64,000 nt of DNA, from positions 102,433 to 166,432 of the forward strand of contig CAMDMZ010000002.1 in NCBI GenBank assembly GCA_945902805.1. Direction: 5' to 3'. The notes below the pieces were generated by a model, which did not search any database, was not told where the DNA came from, and was given only the letters and a program-made list of their open reading frames with translations. The DNA is from Propionivibrio dicarboxylicus. Its GTDB lineage: Bacteria; Pseudomonadota; Gammaproteobacteria; Burkholderiales; Rhodocyclaceae. This document shows, piece by piece, positions 51,401 through 61,700 of this stretch (position 1 is the stretch's first letter; each line of letters starts with the position of its first letter). The translations under genes were made by a program, and so were the position numbers.

Positions 51401-51579
51401 GGTAATTTCCGTAGGGGGATAAGAATGATGAGACCGCCGCACCTTAGCCTCCCTGCCGGGTCTCGACATTGATGGGGATCAGGAATTTCTCACCCGGCAC
51501 CCGGATTGCGAGTCGTCACATGGCGCGGTCGCTGGATTACCTTAATATCCGTTCTCAGGATTCTCAGGGAGGAATCACA

Positions 51580-52116
51580 ATGCAGCGTCGTTTAATGGCT
51601 TGGATGCGAGTTTGCCTGCTCGTCGTGGCGTGGGTGCCTGGTGCCAGTTGGGCCTTTCACGTTGATGGCTTCTGGACCGGCATGAGCCCGCTGCAACTCG
51701 CGGCGACTGCCAGCGCTTACGGTTTGGTCGCGCATCCCGGCAAGGACGGCCAGTGGTTTGTCGGCATTGCCGCATCGCCGCCGTTGCCGGCGCGTCTTCT
51801 GGGCGAGTTTGGCTTCTGCGGTAGTTATCTGGTGTCCTACACGCGCAACATTCATTCCGACGCCGACTATGCCAGCACTCTGGCTGCCATCTTTGCCATC
51901 TATGGCCCGCCGCGCAAGATGAATTTCAGTGGCGACGTCGCCACCGGTGCGAGCGCCGGCGCCTTTCGTGCCAGCGGCGAGACAGAGTGGCGCTGGGGCG
52001 CCGACCGCGTCAGGATGGAATCGTATTTCGATTGGCGCCTGCATTCTGGAGGCTTGCAACGCGAGCAGCCCGCCAGCGTCCGCTACGAAACCAGTAGCCC
52101 CTGCACCAATTTCTGA
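51580..52116 (+). CDS. secreted hypothetical protein (178 aa)
   Basis: A signal peptide is clear: MQRRLMAWMRVCLLVVAWVPGASWAF, with a basic n-region, a hydrophobic core and a likely cleavage after SWA. The mature part begins FHVDGFWTGMSPLQLAATASAYGL and contains two cysteines (FCGSY near the middle, SPCTNF at the end) that could form a disulfide. I do not recognise the family. The start is set by CAGGGAGGAATCACA before ATG 51580; an upstream extension would hide the signal peptide. It is divergent from the DUF2249 gene. Confidence 0.72.
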   Translation: MQRRLMAWMRVCLLVVAWVPGASWAFHVDGFWTGMSPLQLAATASAYGLVAHPGKDGQWFVGIAASPPLPARLLGEFGFCGSYLVSYTRNIHSDADYASTLAAIFAIYGPPRKMNFSGDVATGASAGAFRASGETEWRWGADRVRMESYFDWRLHSGGLQREQPASVRYETSSPCTNF

Positions 52117-52208
52117 ATCACTGCGCTGAAGCGAAACTATCTGCCCTACCGTGGCAATGCGCGTAGCATGGGCTCGCCGAACTTCCGGCGCGATCAACGA
52201 GGCAAGCC

Positions 52209-52679
52209 ATGCGTAAGACACTGCTGAATCAAGAGCCGCCACCCCGTGTGGCAGATGACGACCAATGGCTTGATCTGGATCACTTGGCCCAGGTCGACAT
52301 CAGCTCGGAAGATGCAGCCCACCCGATCGAGGCCGCCTTGCTACCCGGCGGCGGCGGTTGGCGGGCGGGGCAGGGCGGTGAGCAGACTATCCGCCTCCTG
52401 TTCGATGCGCCGCAAGCGATTCGCCGCATCCTGCTGTTGATCGAAGAAACCCAGCAGACCCGCACGCAGGAATTCGTCCTGCGCTGGTCGGCCGATGGCG
52501 GCCAGACCTACCGTGACATCGTGCGCCAGCAATACAACTTCAGCCCGCCCGACGCCACGCAGCAGCGTGAGAACTACACGGTCGATCTGGGTGGCGTGAC
52601 GGCCCTGGAACTGCGTATCCGGCCCGACATCAGTGGCGGCGATGCGCGAGCGTCGCTGGCGCGGTGGTGCGTGGCTTAA
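52209..52679 (+). CDS. hypothetical protein with galactose-binding/discoidin-like fold
   Basis: A 156-residue cytosolic protein without a signal peptide. The middle part, GGEQTIRLLFDAPQAIRRILLLIEE, and the end, VTALELRIRPDISGGDARASLARW, look like the beta-sandwich of F5/8 type C or XRCC1-N domains. I base this on pattern, not on conserved catalytic residues, so the call is tentative. It lies between the secreted protein (+) and the minus-strand PIN/RHH pair. Confidence 0.65.
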   Translation: MRKTLLNQEPPPRVADDDQWLDLDHLAQVDISSEDAAHPIEAALLPGGGGWRAGQGGEQTIRLLFDAPQAIRRILLLIEETQQTRTQEFVLRWSADGGQTYRDIVRQQYNFSPPDATQQRENYTVDLGGVTALELRIRPDISGGDARASLARWCVA

Positions 52680-52708
52680 TTTTCATGACTCGTAAAGCCC
52701 GGTAGTCA

Positions 52709-52963
52709 TCATCGGGTTTGATTGCCGTCGGGCGTGCCCGGGGTTGCGTGTTCAGTTGCCTTGGCGAGCAGTTCAAGACCGCGCGCTTCCTTGCCGGCGC
52801 CTTTCGCGGCGCGCACCAGAAAGCGGGTTTCCGCGTCGAACTCGGCCAGCATCGCCGTGGTCATTTCGTCGATCAAACGATTGAGCGGCGTACCGCGACT
52901 CTTGGCTAGCGCCTTGAGCCGCAAGTGTTTCTCGTCGGGTAAGCGAACGGTGAGCGCAGCCAT
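52709..52963 (-). CDS. ribbon-helix-helix antitoxin-like protein
   Basis: An 84-residue protein. The N-terminal ALTVRLPDEKHLRLKALAKSRGTPLNRLIDEM is a typical ribbon-helix-helix DNA-binding fold (HicB/Arc type), and the remainder is a helical tail likely to contact the toxin. AAGGAG precedes the ATG inside the 3' end of the PIN gene, with only 1 nt between stop and start. The pair is presumed to be a toxin-antitoxin module, here with the antitoxin second. Confidence 0.8.
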   Translation of the reverse strand: MAALTVRLPDEKHLRLKALAKSRGTPLNRLIDEMTTAMLAEFDAETRFLVRAAKGAGKEARGLELLAKATEHATPGTPDGNQTR

Positions 52964-52964
52964 G

Positions 52965-53381
52965 TCAAATCTCCTTCAAAAAGTCTTCTGGCGATAGTAT
53001 TTTCAGCTGGGGGAAGCGCAGCTCCATCGTGGTCAAGTCACGCAGATTGCGCGTAACGATAGCGTCTGCACCGTTGGCGACAGCCAATTCGACCAAATGA
53101 TTGTCGGCCTCATCCGGCAGATTGGGGCGCCAGGTGAAATAGACCCTTCCCCACCGGCAGCGGGCAAGAAATATATCGAGTAACTCATAGCGTTCGTCCT
53201 CGTTCAGCCGGCTGTTACGAAACAAATCGCTGCGGCCCAAAACGTCTTCGTACTCATTCAGCAACGCATTACCTACCAACGGCAAGCACTGCCCTTGGAT
53301 GCACGCACGAATAACGGCCGCCGCCGCTCCGGTGCCGAGGCAGGCGCCTACCAATACATTCGTATCGATCACCACTCTCAT
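52965..53381 (-). CDS. PIN-domain toxin (putative ribonuclease)
   Basis: A 138-residue PIN domain. It starts MRVVIDTNVLVGA with the first acidic residue. The second lies in NEYEDVL, and the third/fourth region is PDEADNHLVELAVANGADAIVTRNLRDL, so the metal-binding acidic set appears complete. PIN toxins cleave RNA with Mg2+. It belongs to the COG1569-like PIN group. The toxin gene is transcribed before the antitoxin, the reverse of the usual order. Confidence 0.85.
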   Translation of the reverse strand: MRVVIDTNVLVGACLGTGAAAAVIRACIQGQCLPLVGNALLNEYEDVLGRSDLFRNSRLNEDERYELLDIFLARCRWGRVYFTWRPNLPDEADNHLVELAVANGADAIVTRNLRDLTTMELRFPQLKILSPEDFLKEI

Positions 53382-53591
53382 AGCGAGATGGTAGCAAAAT
53401 TGCCACCACTACTCAAGGCGAGGCAAACAGAACGGTGTAAGTTCAATCCGGTTGCTCTTGCGGGCTGATCACGCTGCAAAACCCCGATTCACCGGATTGC
53501 GAGTAGTATCCAATTTACATTTCAGACTGAGTTAATTGATTATTCATGTCGCGTCACCAGCTCGCAAAACAAGCTAGCCCCCCCGGATGTC

Positions 53592-56540
53592 ATGGGTGAG
53601 CATCGTGAGGTGACTGGCCGGGCTTTCCCCATCGTTGGCATTGGTGCTTCGGCCGGTGGGCTGGAAGCTTTCGAGGCTTTCTTTCACGCTTGCCCGGCCG
53701 ATACGGGCATGGCTTTCGTGCTGGTGCCGCATCTCGATCCCGGCCACGAAAGTCTGCTCACCGAAATCCTCCAGCGCAGCACCGCCATGCCGGTGGTGGA
53801 AGCGCTGGATCAGATCGCCGTCGCGCCCAATCAGGTTTATGTCATCCCGCCCAACCGCGAGATGAGCATCATCAATGGCGTGTTGCAACTGCACCTGCCG
53901 GAACAGCCACGCGGTCAGCGTATGCCGATCGATGGCTTCCTGCGCGCGCTGGCCGAAGATCAGGCGGAACGCGCCGTCGGCATCATCCTTTCCGGCACCG
54001 CCACCGACGGCACGCTGGGCCTGCGCGCCATCTTCGGCGCCGGCGGCGTGTGCCTGGTGCAAGACCCCGCCAACGCACGCTACGATGGCATGCCGCAGAG
54101 CGCCATCGCCGCTGGTTACGCCACCCATATCCTGCCAGTGGAAGAAATGCCGGCCATGTTGCAGCAATTGGCAAAGCGGCCGGCCTACGGCTTGGGCTTC
54201 CCGGCCATCCAGCCCGAGCACACCCTCAGCGGCATTAACCAGATCCTGTCGCAACTGCGCAGTGCCACCGGCCACGACTTCTCGCTCTACAAGAAAAGCA
54301 CCATCGGCCGGCGTATCGAGCGCCGCATGGTGCAGCACGCCATTGACGATCTGGCCGTCTATGCGCGCTTTCTCAAGGAAAACCCCGTCGAAATCCAGGC
54401 CCTGTTCAAGGAATTGCTGATCAACGTCACCAATTTCTTCCGTGATCCCGAAGCCTTCATCGCGCTGAAGATGAGCATTTTGCCGCCCTTGCTGGCAGCC
54501 AAGCCGGTCGGCAGCGTCTTCCGGGTCTGGGTGGCCGGATGTGCGAGCGGCGAGGAGGCTTATTCGATTGCCATGGTGCTGCAGGAATTGCTCGACGAGG
54601 AGTCGATAACCCGGCCACCGTTATGGGACTTCCAGATCTTCGCCACCGACCTCGACGACGACGCCATCGCCACGGCGCGCGTCGGCAGCTACCCGCCCAA
54701 TATTGCCCAGGACGTGACGCCGGTGCGCTTGCACCAGTTCTTCGTCAAGGACTCGGACGGACGCTTCGGCTACAAGGTGAAAAAGAATATCCGCGAAAAA
54801 GTGGTGTTTGCCGTGCACAGCGTGATCAAGGACCCGCCTTTCACCAAGCTCGATCTGCTGAGTTGCCGCAACCTTTTGATCTATCTGGAAAGCGAACAGC
54901 AAGAGCGGCTTGTCCCGAGTTTTCACTACGCCCTCAATCCCGACGGAGTGTTGTTTCTGTCCAGTTCGGAAAGCATCGCCAACCATCCGGAGCTGTTTGC
55001 CGCGCTCGACCGCAAGTGGAAGTTCTACCGCGCCAAAGCCACGACCCCGCGCAGCGTCAGCGTTATCCGCCACGACTTGAACTGGAATTTTATGCAACCG
55101 CCCGAAACCGCCGTCACGGTCGCCGTCGGCCTCCCGAGGACGAGCAACATTGCTGAACTGAGCCAGCGCGCCTTGCTGCAAGCCTTCGCGCCGACCGCAG
55201 TCACCACCGACCTCCAGGGCAACATCCTGTATGTGCATGGCGACGCCGGCAACTACCTGCGGCCGCCGCCCGGCCCGATCAATACGCAGGTGGTGGAGAT
55301 GGCGCTCGATGGCCTGCAACTCGAATTGCGCGCCGCCTTGCTGGCAGCGGCCAAACTGGCGAAGCCGACCATCAACCGGGAAGTGGTGCTGTCCGGTGAT
55401 GACGGTGGCAGCCGCACGGTGAGCTTCAGCGTGCGGCCACTGCCGGGGCAGGCGAGCGATGGCGAAAATCTGTTGCTGGTGAGTTTTCAGGACGTAGCGG
55501 CTCCCACCGCAACCCGGCGTCCACGTGGCAAGGGTGGCAAAGGTGGCGGTGCGGCCGCGACCAGCGCCGAGACGGTGCGCGTCGCCGAGCTGGAACGTGA
55601 GGTCGCCTATGCCCGCGAAAACCTGCAAAGCACCATCGAGGCGCAGCAGGCATCGAACGAAGAACTCAAATCCGCCAACGAGGAATTGCAATCCACCAAC
55701 GAAGAGTTGCAAAGCACCAACGAAGAGCTGGAAACCTCGAAAGAGGAGCTGCAATCGCTGAATGAAGAAGTGCTGACGGTGAACAGCGAACTGAATGCCA
55801 AGGTCGAGCAGTTGAGCGGCATCCAGAACGACATGAAAAACCTGATGGACAATATCAATACCGGCACCCTGTTCCTCGACCACCAACTGGCCATCCGCCG
55901 CTACACGCGCGAGGCGCTGAAGATTTACCCGCTGATCGTCAGCGATATCGGCCGCCCGCTGGCCGATATTCAGTCGAGTTTCGACAGCCAGAGTCTGTTG
56001 GCCGAGTTGCAAGTGGTGCTCGACACGCTGATCCCCAAAGAGCGCGAAGTGCGCACCGCCGACGGCAAGTGGTATCTGGCGCGCATCCAGCCCTACCGCA
56101 CGCTCGACAACGTGATCGAGGGCGTGGTACTGACCTTTACCGAAGTCACCCACTTCAAGCGCCTCAGTGACGCCGTGCAACGCAACGAGGCCATCCTGGC
56201 CACGGCGCAGGAAATTGCCCATCTCGGCAGTTGGGAACTGGAGGTGGACACGGGCCGCGCGCACTGGTCGGACGAGATGTTCAAACTCTTCGGCTACCCG
56301 GTGAGCAGTCAGCCGATGGCGCTGGACGATGTGCTGAAGACCCTGAGCGCGGACGACCGGGCGCGGGTGAATGCGGCGATACAGAGCGCTGTCGCCCATC
56401 GCACGCCCTACGACATCACCTATCGCATCACCCGACAGGACGGCACGCAGCGCGAGATCCGCTCGCGCGCCCTGTTGATGGCCGACGCCAGCGGGCACAT
56501 CACGCATCTGGTTGGCACGTCTCTGGATGTGACGCGATGA
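53592..56540 (+). CDS. CheB-CheR-PAS fusion protein (chemotaxis-type methylesterase/methyltransferase)
   Basis: A 982-residue protein. The CheB methylesterase domain (about 10-195) has nucleophile Ser20 in VGIGASAGG, His in LVPHLDPGH and Asp in SGTATDGTLG. The CheR domain (about 215-480) shows LLINVTNFFRDPEAF, the AdoMet motif VAGCASGEEAYSIAM and LSCRNLLIYL. A coiled coil of heptad NEELQSTNEEL repeats (about 680-755) is followed by two PAS domains. It contains no kinase domain and ends DVTR. Such fusions are thought to modify signalling partners other than chemoreceptors. It overlaps the downstream histidine kinase (ATGA). No Che cluster or MCP gene is adjacent. Confidence 0.93.
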   Translation: MGEHREVTGRAFPIVGIGASAGGLEAFEAFFHACPADTGMAFVLVPHLDPGHESLLTEILQRSTAMPVVEALDQIAVAPNQVYVIPPNREMSIINGVLQLHLPEQPRGQRMPIDGFLRALAEDQAERAVGIILSGTATDGTLGLRAIFGAGGVCLVQDPANARYDGMPQSAIAAGYATHILPVEEMPAMLQQLAKRPAYGLGFPAIQPEHTLSGINQILSQLRSATGHDFSLYKKSTIGRRIERRMVQHAIDDLAVYARFLKENPVEIQALFKELLINVTNFFRDPEAFIALKMSILPPLLAAKPVGSVFRVWVAGCASGEEAYSIAMVLQELLDEESITRPPLWDFQIFATDLDDDAIATARVGSYPPNIAQDVTPVRLHQFFVKDSDGRFGYKVKKNIREKVVFAVHSVIKDPPFTKLDLLSCRNLLIYLESEQQERLVPSFHYALNPDGVLFLSSSESIANHPELFAALDRKWKFYRAKATTPRSVSVIRHDLNWNFMQPPETAVTVAVGLPRTSNIAELSQRALLQAFAPTAVTTDLQGNILYVHGDAGNYLRPPPGPINTQVVEMALDGLQLELRAALLAAAKLAKPTINREVVLSGDDGGSRTVSFSVRPLPGQASDGENLLLVSFQDVAAPTATRRPRGKGGKGGGAAATSAETVRVAELEREVAYARENLQSTIEAQQASNEELKSANEELQSTNEELQSTNEELETSKEELQSLNEEVLTVNSELNAKVEQLSGIQNDMKNLMDNINTGTLFLDHQLAIRRYTREALKIYPLIVSDIGRPLADIQSSFDSQSLLAELQVVLDTLIPKEREVRTADGKWYLARIQPYRTLDNVIEGVVLTFTEVTHFKRLSDAVQRNEAILATAQEIAHLGSWELEVDTGRAHWSDEMFKLFGYPVSSQPMALDDVLKTLSADDRARVNAAIQSAVAHRTPYDITYRITRQDGTQREIRSRALLMADASGHITHLVGTSLDVTR

Positions 56541-58663
56541 CAAGTTCAGGCAACATCGTGTCCCTGCGCGCCGCAGCCGAGGCGCAACTCATCGCCACAC
56601 CCGAAGCCGCGCCGGCGCAGCCGGTGGCCGAGTTGTTGCACGAGCTGCAGGTACATCAGATCGAGCTGGAAATGCAAAACGAGGCCTTGCGCCAGACGCA
56701 GCAGGCCCTTGAGGAATCGCGCGACCGTTACCTCGATCTCTACGAATTCGCCCCGGTCGGCTATCTCACGCTCTCGATGGAAGGCATCATCGAGGAAATC
56801 AACCTTACCGGGGTCAAGCTGCTGGGCCGGGAGCGCAAAGCCTTGTTGCACCACCGCTTCGTGGCATGCATCGCGCCGGCGGATCGGGATGCGTGGCTGC
56901 GGCAATTCCTGAGCGTCAAGCAGCATGCTGCGCCCCTCAGCATGGAGCTTGTCCTGCAGCGCGGCGATGGTTCCGTGTTCCATGGACAACTTGACTATGC
57001 GCCGCAAAAAGTCGGCGCTGGCGGTACGGCGCTGCGGGTCGCTTTCAGCGACATCAGCGCGCGCCGGCTGGCTGAAGACCAACTGCGCAAGCTCTTTCTG
57101 GCAGTCGAGCAAAGTTCCGAAAGTGTCATGATCACCAATCTTGATCCTGTCATCGAGTATGTGAACTCGGCCTTCGAGAACATAACCGGCTACAGTCGCA
57201 CGGAAGTGATCGGCCAGAACCCAAACCTGTTGCGTTCCGGCAAGACGCCCCCGGAAACTTATGAGGCGTTGTGGGATGCATTGCCCCATGGCCAAGCCTG
57301 GAAGGGTGTGTTCGTCAACCGGCGCAAGGATGGCAGCGAATATGCCGAACTCGCCCGTATCACCCCCATTCGCCAGCCGGGTGGCGGCTTTGTCACCCAT
57401 TACGTCGCAGTGAAAGAAGACCTTACCGAGAGGAAGCGCATCGGTGACGAACTCGATCAACATCGGCACCACCTGCATGAATTGCTTGCCGAACGTACCG
57501 CCGATCTACGGGATGCGGAAACCAAGTACCGCACCATTGCCGACTTCACCTATGACTGGGAAATCTGGATCGACGATGCCGGCCACTGGCTGTACTGCTC
57601 ACCCGCCTGCGAGCGTGTAAGTGGCTATTGCGCCGAGGAATTTACCGCACGGCCCGAGTTGTACCTCGAGATCGTCCACGAAGACGATCGTGCCAACATG
57701 CAGGCGCATTTGAATGCGGGTGAGCGTGAAGGCGTACACGATATCGAACATCGAATTCACCACAAGAATGGCGACCTGTGCTGGATCGAGCATCTGTGTC
57801 GTCCCGTCCAGGATGCGGCGGGCAACTCGCTTGGCCGCCGCGTATCGAATCGCGATATCACCCAGCGCAAGCATGCTGATGAAGTCTTGCGCCAGGCCCG
57901 CGATCAGGCCGACGCCGCTAACCACGCCAAGAGCACCTTCCTGGCTAACATGAGCCACGAACTGCGCACGCCGATGCACGGCATATTGAGCTTTGCCAAG
58001 TTTGGTCTGACCAAGACCAATGCCACGCCGGAAAAGATCCGTGACTACTTTAACCAGATCAACCAGAGCGCCGAACGCCTGCTCGGACTACTCAACGATC
58101 TGCTCGACCTCTCAAAGCTCGAAGCCGGCAAGGTGGACCTGCAGATCGCCGCGCACGACTTGGTGCAGATCGCCAGTACCGTCATCGGTCAGCTGGACGG
58201 ACTGGCCACGCAGAAAGACCTCCGTTTGAAGCTCGTCGTCGAGACGGCTGCAATCCGCGTTGAAATGGATGCCAACCGTATCTCGCAAGTCATTCAGAAC
58301 CTGCTGGGCAACGCGTTGCGCTTCGGGACCGCCGGCACGGAAATCACGGTTCGCCTCGCCGATGCGGAACTGGCGACGGGGCGCCACACTGTGGATGATC
58401 AGGGTTTGCCTGCCATCGCCGTGATGGTCGCCGACCGTGGTCCGGGTATCCCCGAAGAGGAACTTGAAACCATTTTCGAGAAATTCATCCAGTCTTCGAA
58501 AACCAGGACCGGCGCGGGTGGCACGGGGCTCGGGCTGGCCATTTGTCGCGAAATCGCCACCCTGCACAGGGGAGAAATTAGTGCGCGCAATCGTGAGGGC
58601 GGCGGTGCCGAATTCACCTTCCTGCTGCCGTGCCAGCAAGCTACTCCGGGGGGAGCATCATGA
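56537..58663 (+). CDS. PAS sensor histidine kinase (non-hybrid)
   Basis: A 708-residue cytosolic kinase with no TM segments. An N-terminal helix, [27 protein letters not shown], is followed by three PAS-type domains (about 60-180, 185-310, 325-445). The HisKA H-box SHELRTPMHG has His474, and the HATPase shows VADRGPGIPEEE and GGTGLGLAI. There is no receiver. Its first PAS and third PAS/PAC blocks closely match the gene at 58767, whereas the middle PAS differs. The ATG at 56537 overlaps the CheB-CheR stop. The DNA for [11 protein letters not shown] carries a dispersed-repeat copy. Confidence 0.93.
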   Translation: MTSSGNIVSLRAAAEAQLIATPEAAPAQPVAELLHELQVHQIELEMQNEALRQTQQALEESRDRYLDLYEFAPVGYLTLSMEGIIEEINLTGVKLLGRERKALLHHRFVACIAPADRDAWLRQFLSVKQHAAPLSMELVLQRGDGSVFHGQLDYAPQKVGAGGTALRVAFSDISARRLAEDQLRKLFLAVEQSSESVMITNLDPVIEYVNSAFENITGYSRTEVIGQNPNLLRSGKTPPETYEALWDALPHGQAWKGVFVNRRKDGSEYAELARITPIRQPGGGFVTHYVAVKEDLTERKRIGDELDQHRHHLHELLAERTADLRDAETKYRTIADFTYDWEIWIDDAGHWLYCSPACERVSGYCAEEFTARPELYLEIVHEDDRANMQAHLNAGEREGVHDIEHRIHHKNGDLCWIEHLCRPVQDAAGNSLGRRVSNRDITQRKHADEVLRQARDQADAANHAKSTFLANMSHELRTPMHGILSFAKFGLTKTNATPEKIRDYFNQINQSAERLLGLLNDLLDLSKLEAGKVDLQIAAHDLVQIASTVIGQLDGLATQKDLRLKLVVETAAIRVEMDANRISQVIQNLLGNALRFGTAGTEITVRLADAELATGRHTVDDQGLPAIAVMVADRGPGIPEEELETIFEKFIQSSKTRTGAGGTGLGLAICREIATLHRGEISARNREGGGAEFTFLLPCQQATPGGAS
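57006..57032 (+). repeat. dispersed 27-bp repeat, copy inside first PAS kinase gene
   Basis: Five A residues, GTCGGCGCTGGCGGTACGG, then CGC. It differs at about three positions and is read in frame as KVGAGGTA at the end of the first PAS domain. The same position in the paralogue at 59239 also has a copy. Confidence 0.85.
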
Positions 58664-58770
58664 CTCGCCTGCTTGACGTCGATGATCAAGCGGCGACCCT
58701 GTTCGGTCGGCCGTTCCCGCTTGACGAATTGGACAAATTTTTGCTGCGAGATGCAGGAGATGCTTCATGA
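58660..58770 (+). pseudogene. 36-codon ORF between the two kinases, possible receiver-domain remnant
   Basis: MTRLLDVDDQAATLFGRPF begins it, continuing [17 protein letters not shown]. Its ATG overlaps the upstream kinase stop and its stop overlaps the downstream kinase ATG (both ATGA), so translation is coupled throughout. The start resembles the TRxLxVDD opening and the end resembles the KPFxLDEL tail of a response-regulator receiver, as if the middle ~85 residues had been deleted. This reading is inference. Confidence 0.5.
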
Positions 58771-61700
58771 CTACCAACCCGACCAACTCATCGCCCCTGC
58801 GCGCCACCGCCGAGGCACAACTCGCCGCCAGGCCAGAGCCCACGCCAGTTCGGCCGGTGGCCGATCTGCTGCACGAACTGCAGGTGCACCAGATCGAACT
58901 GGAGATGCAAAACGAGCACCTTCGCCAGACGCAGCAGGCCCTGGAGGAAGCCCGTGATCGTTACCTCGATCTCTACGAATTCGCTCCGGTCGGCTATCTC
59001 ACGCTCTCGGCAGAAGGCATCATCGAGGCAATCAACCTCACCGGCGCCACGCTGCTGGGCCGGGAGCGCAACGCCTTGCTGCACCATCGCTTCGCGGCTT
59101 GCGTCGCGCCCGAGGAGCGGGATGCGTGGCTGCGGCAATTCCTGAGCGTCAAGCAGCACGCCGAACCCCACAGCGTGGAACTGGCGCTGCAGCGCGGCGA
59201 TGGTTCCGTGTTTCAGGCGCAACTGGATTACGCGCCGCAAAAAGTCGGCGCTGGCGGGACGGCGCTGCGGCTGGCCTTTTCTGATATCTCGGTGCGCAAG
59301 GCGACCGAAGATCAGTTGCGCCTGCAAGCAATGGTGCTTGATCAGATTCAGGACCATGTCACGATTACCGACCTCGATGGCGTGACAACTTATGTCAATC
59401 AGGCCGAGATGCGCGCGCTCGGGTCAGCGCGCGAATCCATTGTGGGTGAGCATGTTTCCATCTACGGCGATAGTCCGGAAGCTGATGCCCGCCAACATGA
59501 AATCGTCGACGCAACCCGGATGCAAGGCGCCTGGCAGGGCCGGGTGGTCAACTTCAGGCCGGATGGCTCCTGCATCGATATTGACTTGCGCACCACGCTG
59601 ATCCGTAACGAGCACGGCGAGCCGGTCGCCATGGTCGGTATCGGGACGGATATCACGGCTCGACTCAAGGCGGAGAAGGCCCTGGCCAAGAGCGAGGAAC
59701 GTTATCGCCTGGCCTTCCAGAACAGTCTCGACTCGATCAACATCAACCGCCTGAGCGATGGCATGTATCTCGAGGTGAACCAGGCCTTCCTCGACATCGT
59801 GGGCTACTCCGCGCATGAGGTTATGGGACGGACCTCGCTCGAACTCGACATATGGGCTGATCCCGCCGACCGGCAGCACCTGGTTGACGAACTGCGACAG
59901 AAGGGCCGCTGTCAAAACTTTGAAGCCCGTTTCAGGAAGAAAAACGGCGCAGTGATATGGGGCCTGATGTCGGCCGTGTTGATGGAACTGGAGGGTGTGC
60001 CCTGCATACTCTCCATCGCGCGGGACGTTACCGACATCAAGGCGGCGCGGGAGGTGCTGGAACGCCATCAAGAACAGCTCGAACAGGTCGTGGATCAGCG
60101 CACTGCCGATCTACGCGATGCGGAAACCAAGTACCGCACCGTGGCTGACTTCACCTACGATTGGGAAACCTGGGTCGACGACGCCGGCCGCTGGCTATAT
60201 TGCTCGCCTGCTTGCGAGCGCATCACGGGTTATCGCGCCGAGGAGTTTATGGCGCGGCCCGAGTTGTATCTCGAGATCACCCACGACGACGATCGCGCCA
60301 GCCTGCTCGACCATTTGCACGAGGGCGAGCGTAACGGTGCGCGTGATATCGAACACCGCATTCAGCACAAGAACGGCGACGTGCACTGGATCGAGCATCT
60401 GTGCCAGAGCGTGCGCGATGCGGCAGGCAACTCGCTCGGCCGCCGCGTCTCCAACCGCGACATCACCGAACGCAAGCGCGCCGATGAAGCACTGCGCGAA
60501 GCCCGGGACCAGGCGGATGCCGCCAACCGCGCCAAGAGCACCTTCCTGGCCAACATGAGCCACGAAATCCGCACGCCGATGAACGCGGTGATCGGCTTCA
60601 CCCACATGCTGCGGCGCCAGATCAGCGAGCCGCAGCACCTCGATAAGCTGAGCAAGATCGGCACCGCCGCCGACCACCTGCTCGGGGTGATCAACGACAT
60701 CCTCGATATCTCCAAAATCGAGGCCAACAAGCTGGTGCTGGAACAGGTCGGCTTCGAGGTCGAGGCGGTGCTGACGCGCGTGAGTTCGATGGTGATCGAG
60801 CAGGTCCAGCAGAAGGGGCTGGAGCTGCTGATCGATATTCCGCCCGATCTGGGTATTGTGAGTGGTGATGCCACGCGGCTCGGGCAGGCACTGCTCAATT
60901 ATCTGGGTAACGCGGTGAAATTTACCGAGCACGGCACCATTACCTTGCGCGCCCGGGTGATCGAGGCCAACGCTAAGGATTTGCTGTTGCGCTTTGAGGT
61001 GCAGGACTCGGGGATCGGCATCGCGGCCGAGCATCTGCCACGCCTGTTCCATGCCTTTGAGCAGGCCGATAGCTCGACCACGCGACGCTTTGGTGGCACC
61101 GGGCTAGGGCTGGCCATCTCGCGTCGCATTGCGCTGCTGATGGACGGCGACGCCGGTGTCGAGAGTACGCCGGGAGTGGGCAGTACCTTCTGGCTGACGG
61201 CACGTCTGGACCGCGTCAGCAACGAAGCCGGGCACTATCTGATCCCGGCGCTGAAAGGGCGGCGCGCGCTGGTGATCGACGATACCCCGGTTACGCAACT
61301 GGTGCAGTCGCAATTGTTGCGCATGATGGGCATGCAAAGCGAGGCCGTGGCCAGCGGCAAGGCGGGGCTGGCGCTGCTGACGGCGGCGGATAAGGCCGGC
61401 CAGCCATTCGATCTGGTGCTGGTCGATTTGCTGATGCCGGAGATGGACGGTTTTGAAACCCTGGCTGATTTGCGCTTCCTGTTCCTGCGCCATGCACCGC
61501 TGGTCTGGCTGGTGACGGCGTCGGGCGATTCGGCGATCCTGGAGGATGCGCACAAGGTTGGTTTTGACGACGTGCTGCTCAAGCCGCTGACGGCGGTCAC
61601 GCTGCATGCCACGCTGATGAAACATCTGACGGCAAGATCCGGTTTATGGTCGCTGCGCTTACCTGCCGTCGCTCCGGCGCCAGCGCCAGTTCCGGCACCG

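Noticed and set aside
56231..56536. 102-codon N-terminal extension of the first PAS kinase
   Set aside because: It overlaps the CheB-CheR-PAS gene out of frame and has no domain. ATG 56537 overlaps the upstream stop and begins sequence homologous to the paralogous kinase.
54621..56543. Minus-strand open frame of 640 codons opposite the CheB-CheR fusion
   Set aside because: It is a shadow produced by high GC and codon bias; the plus strand encodes intact CheR and PAS domains there.
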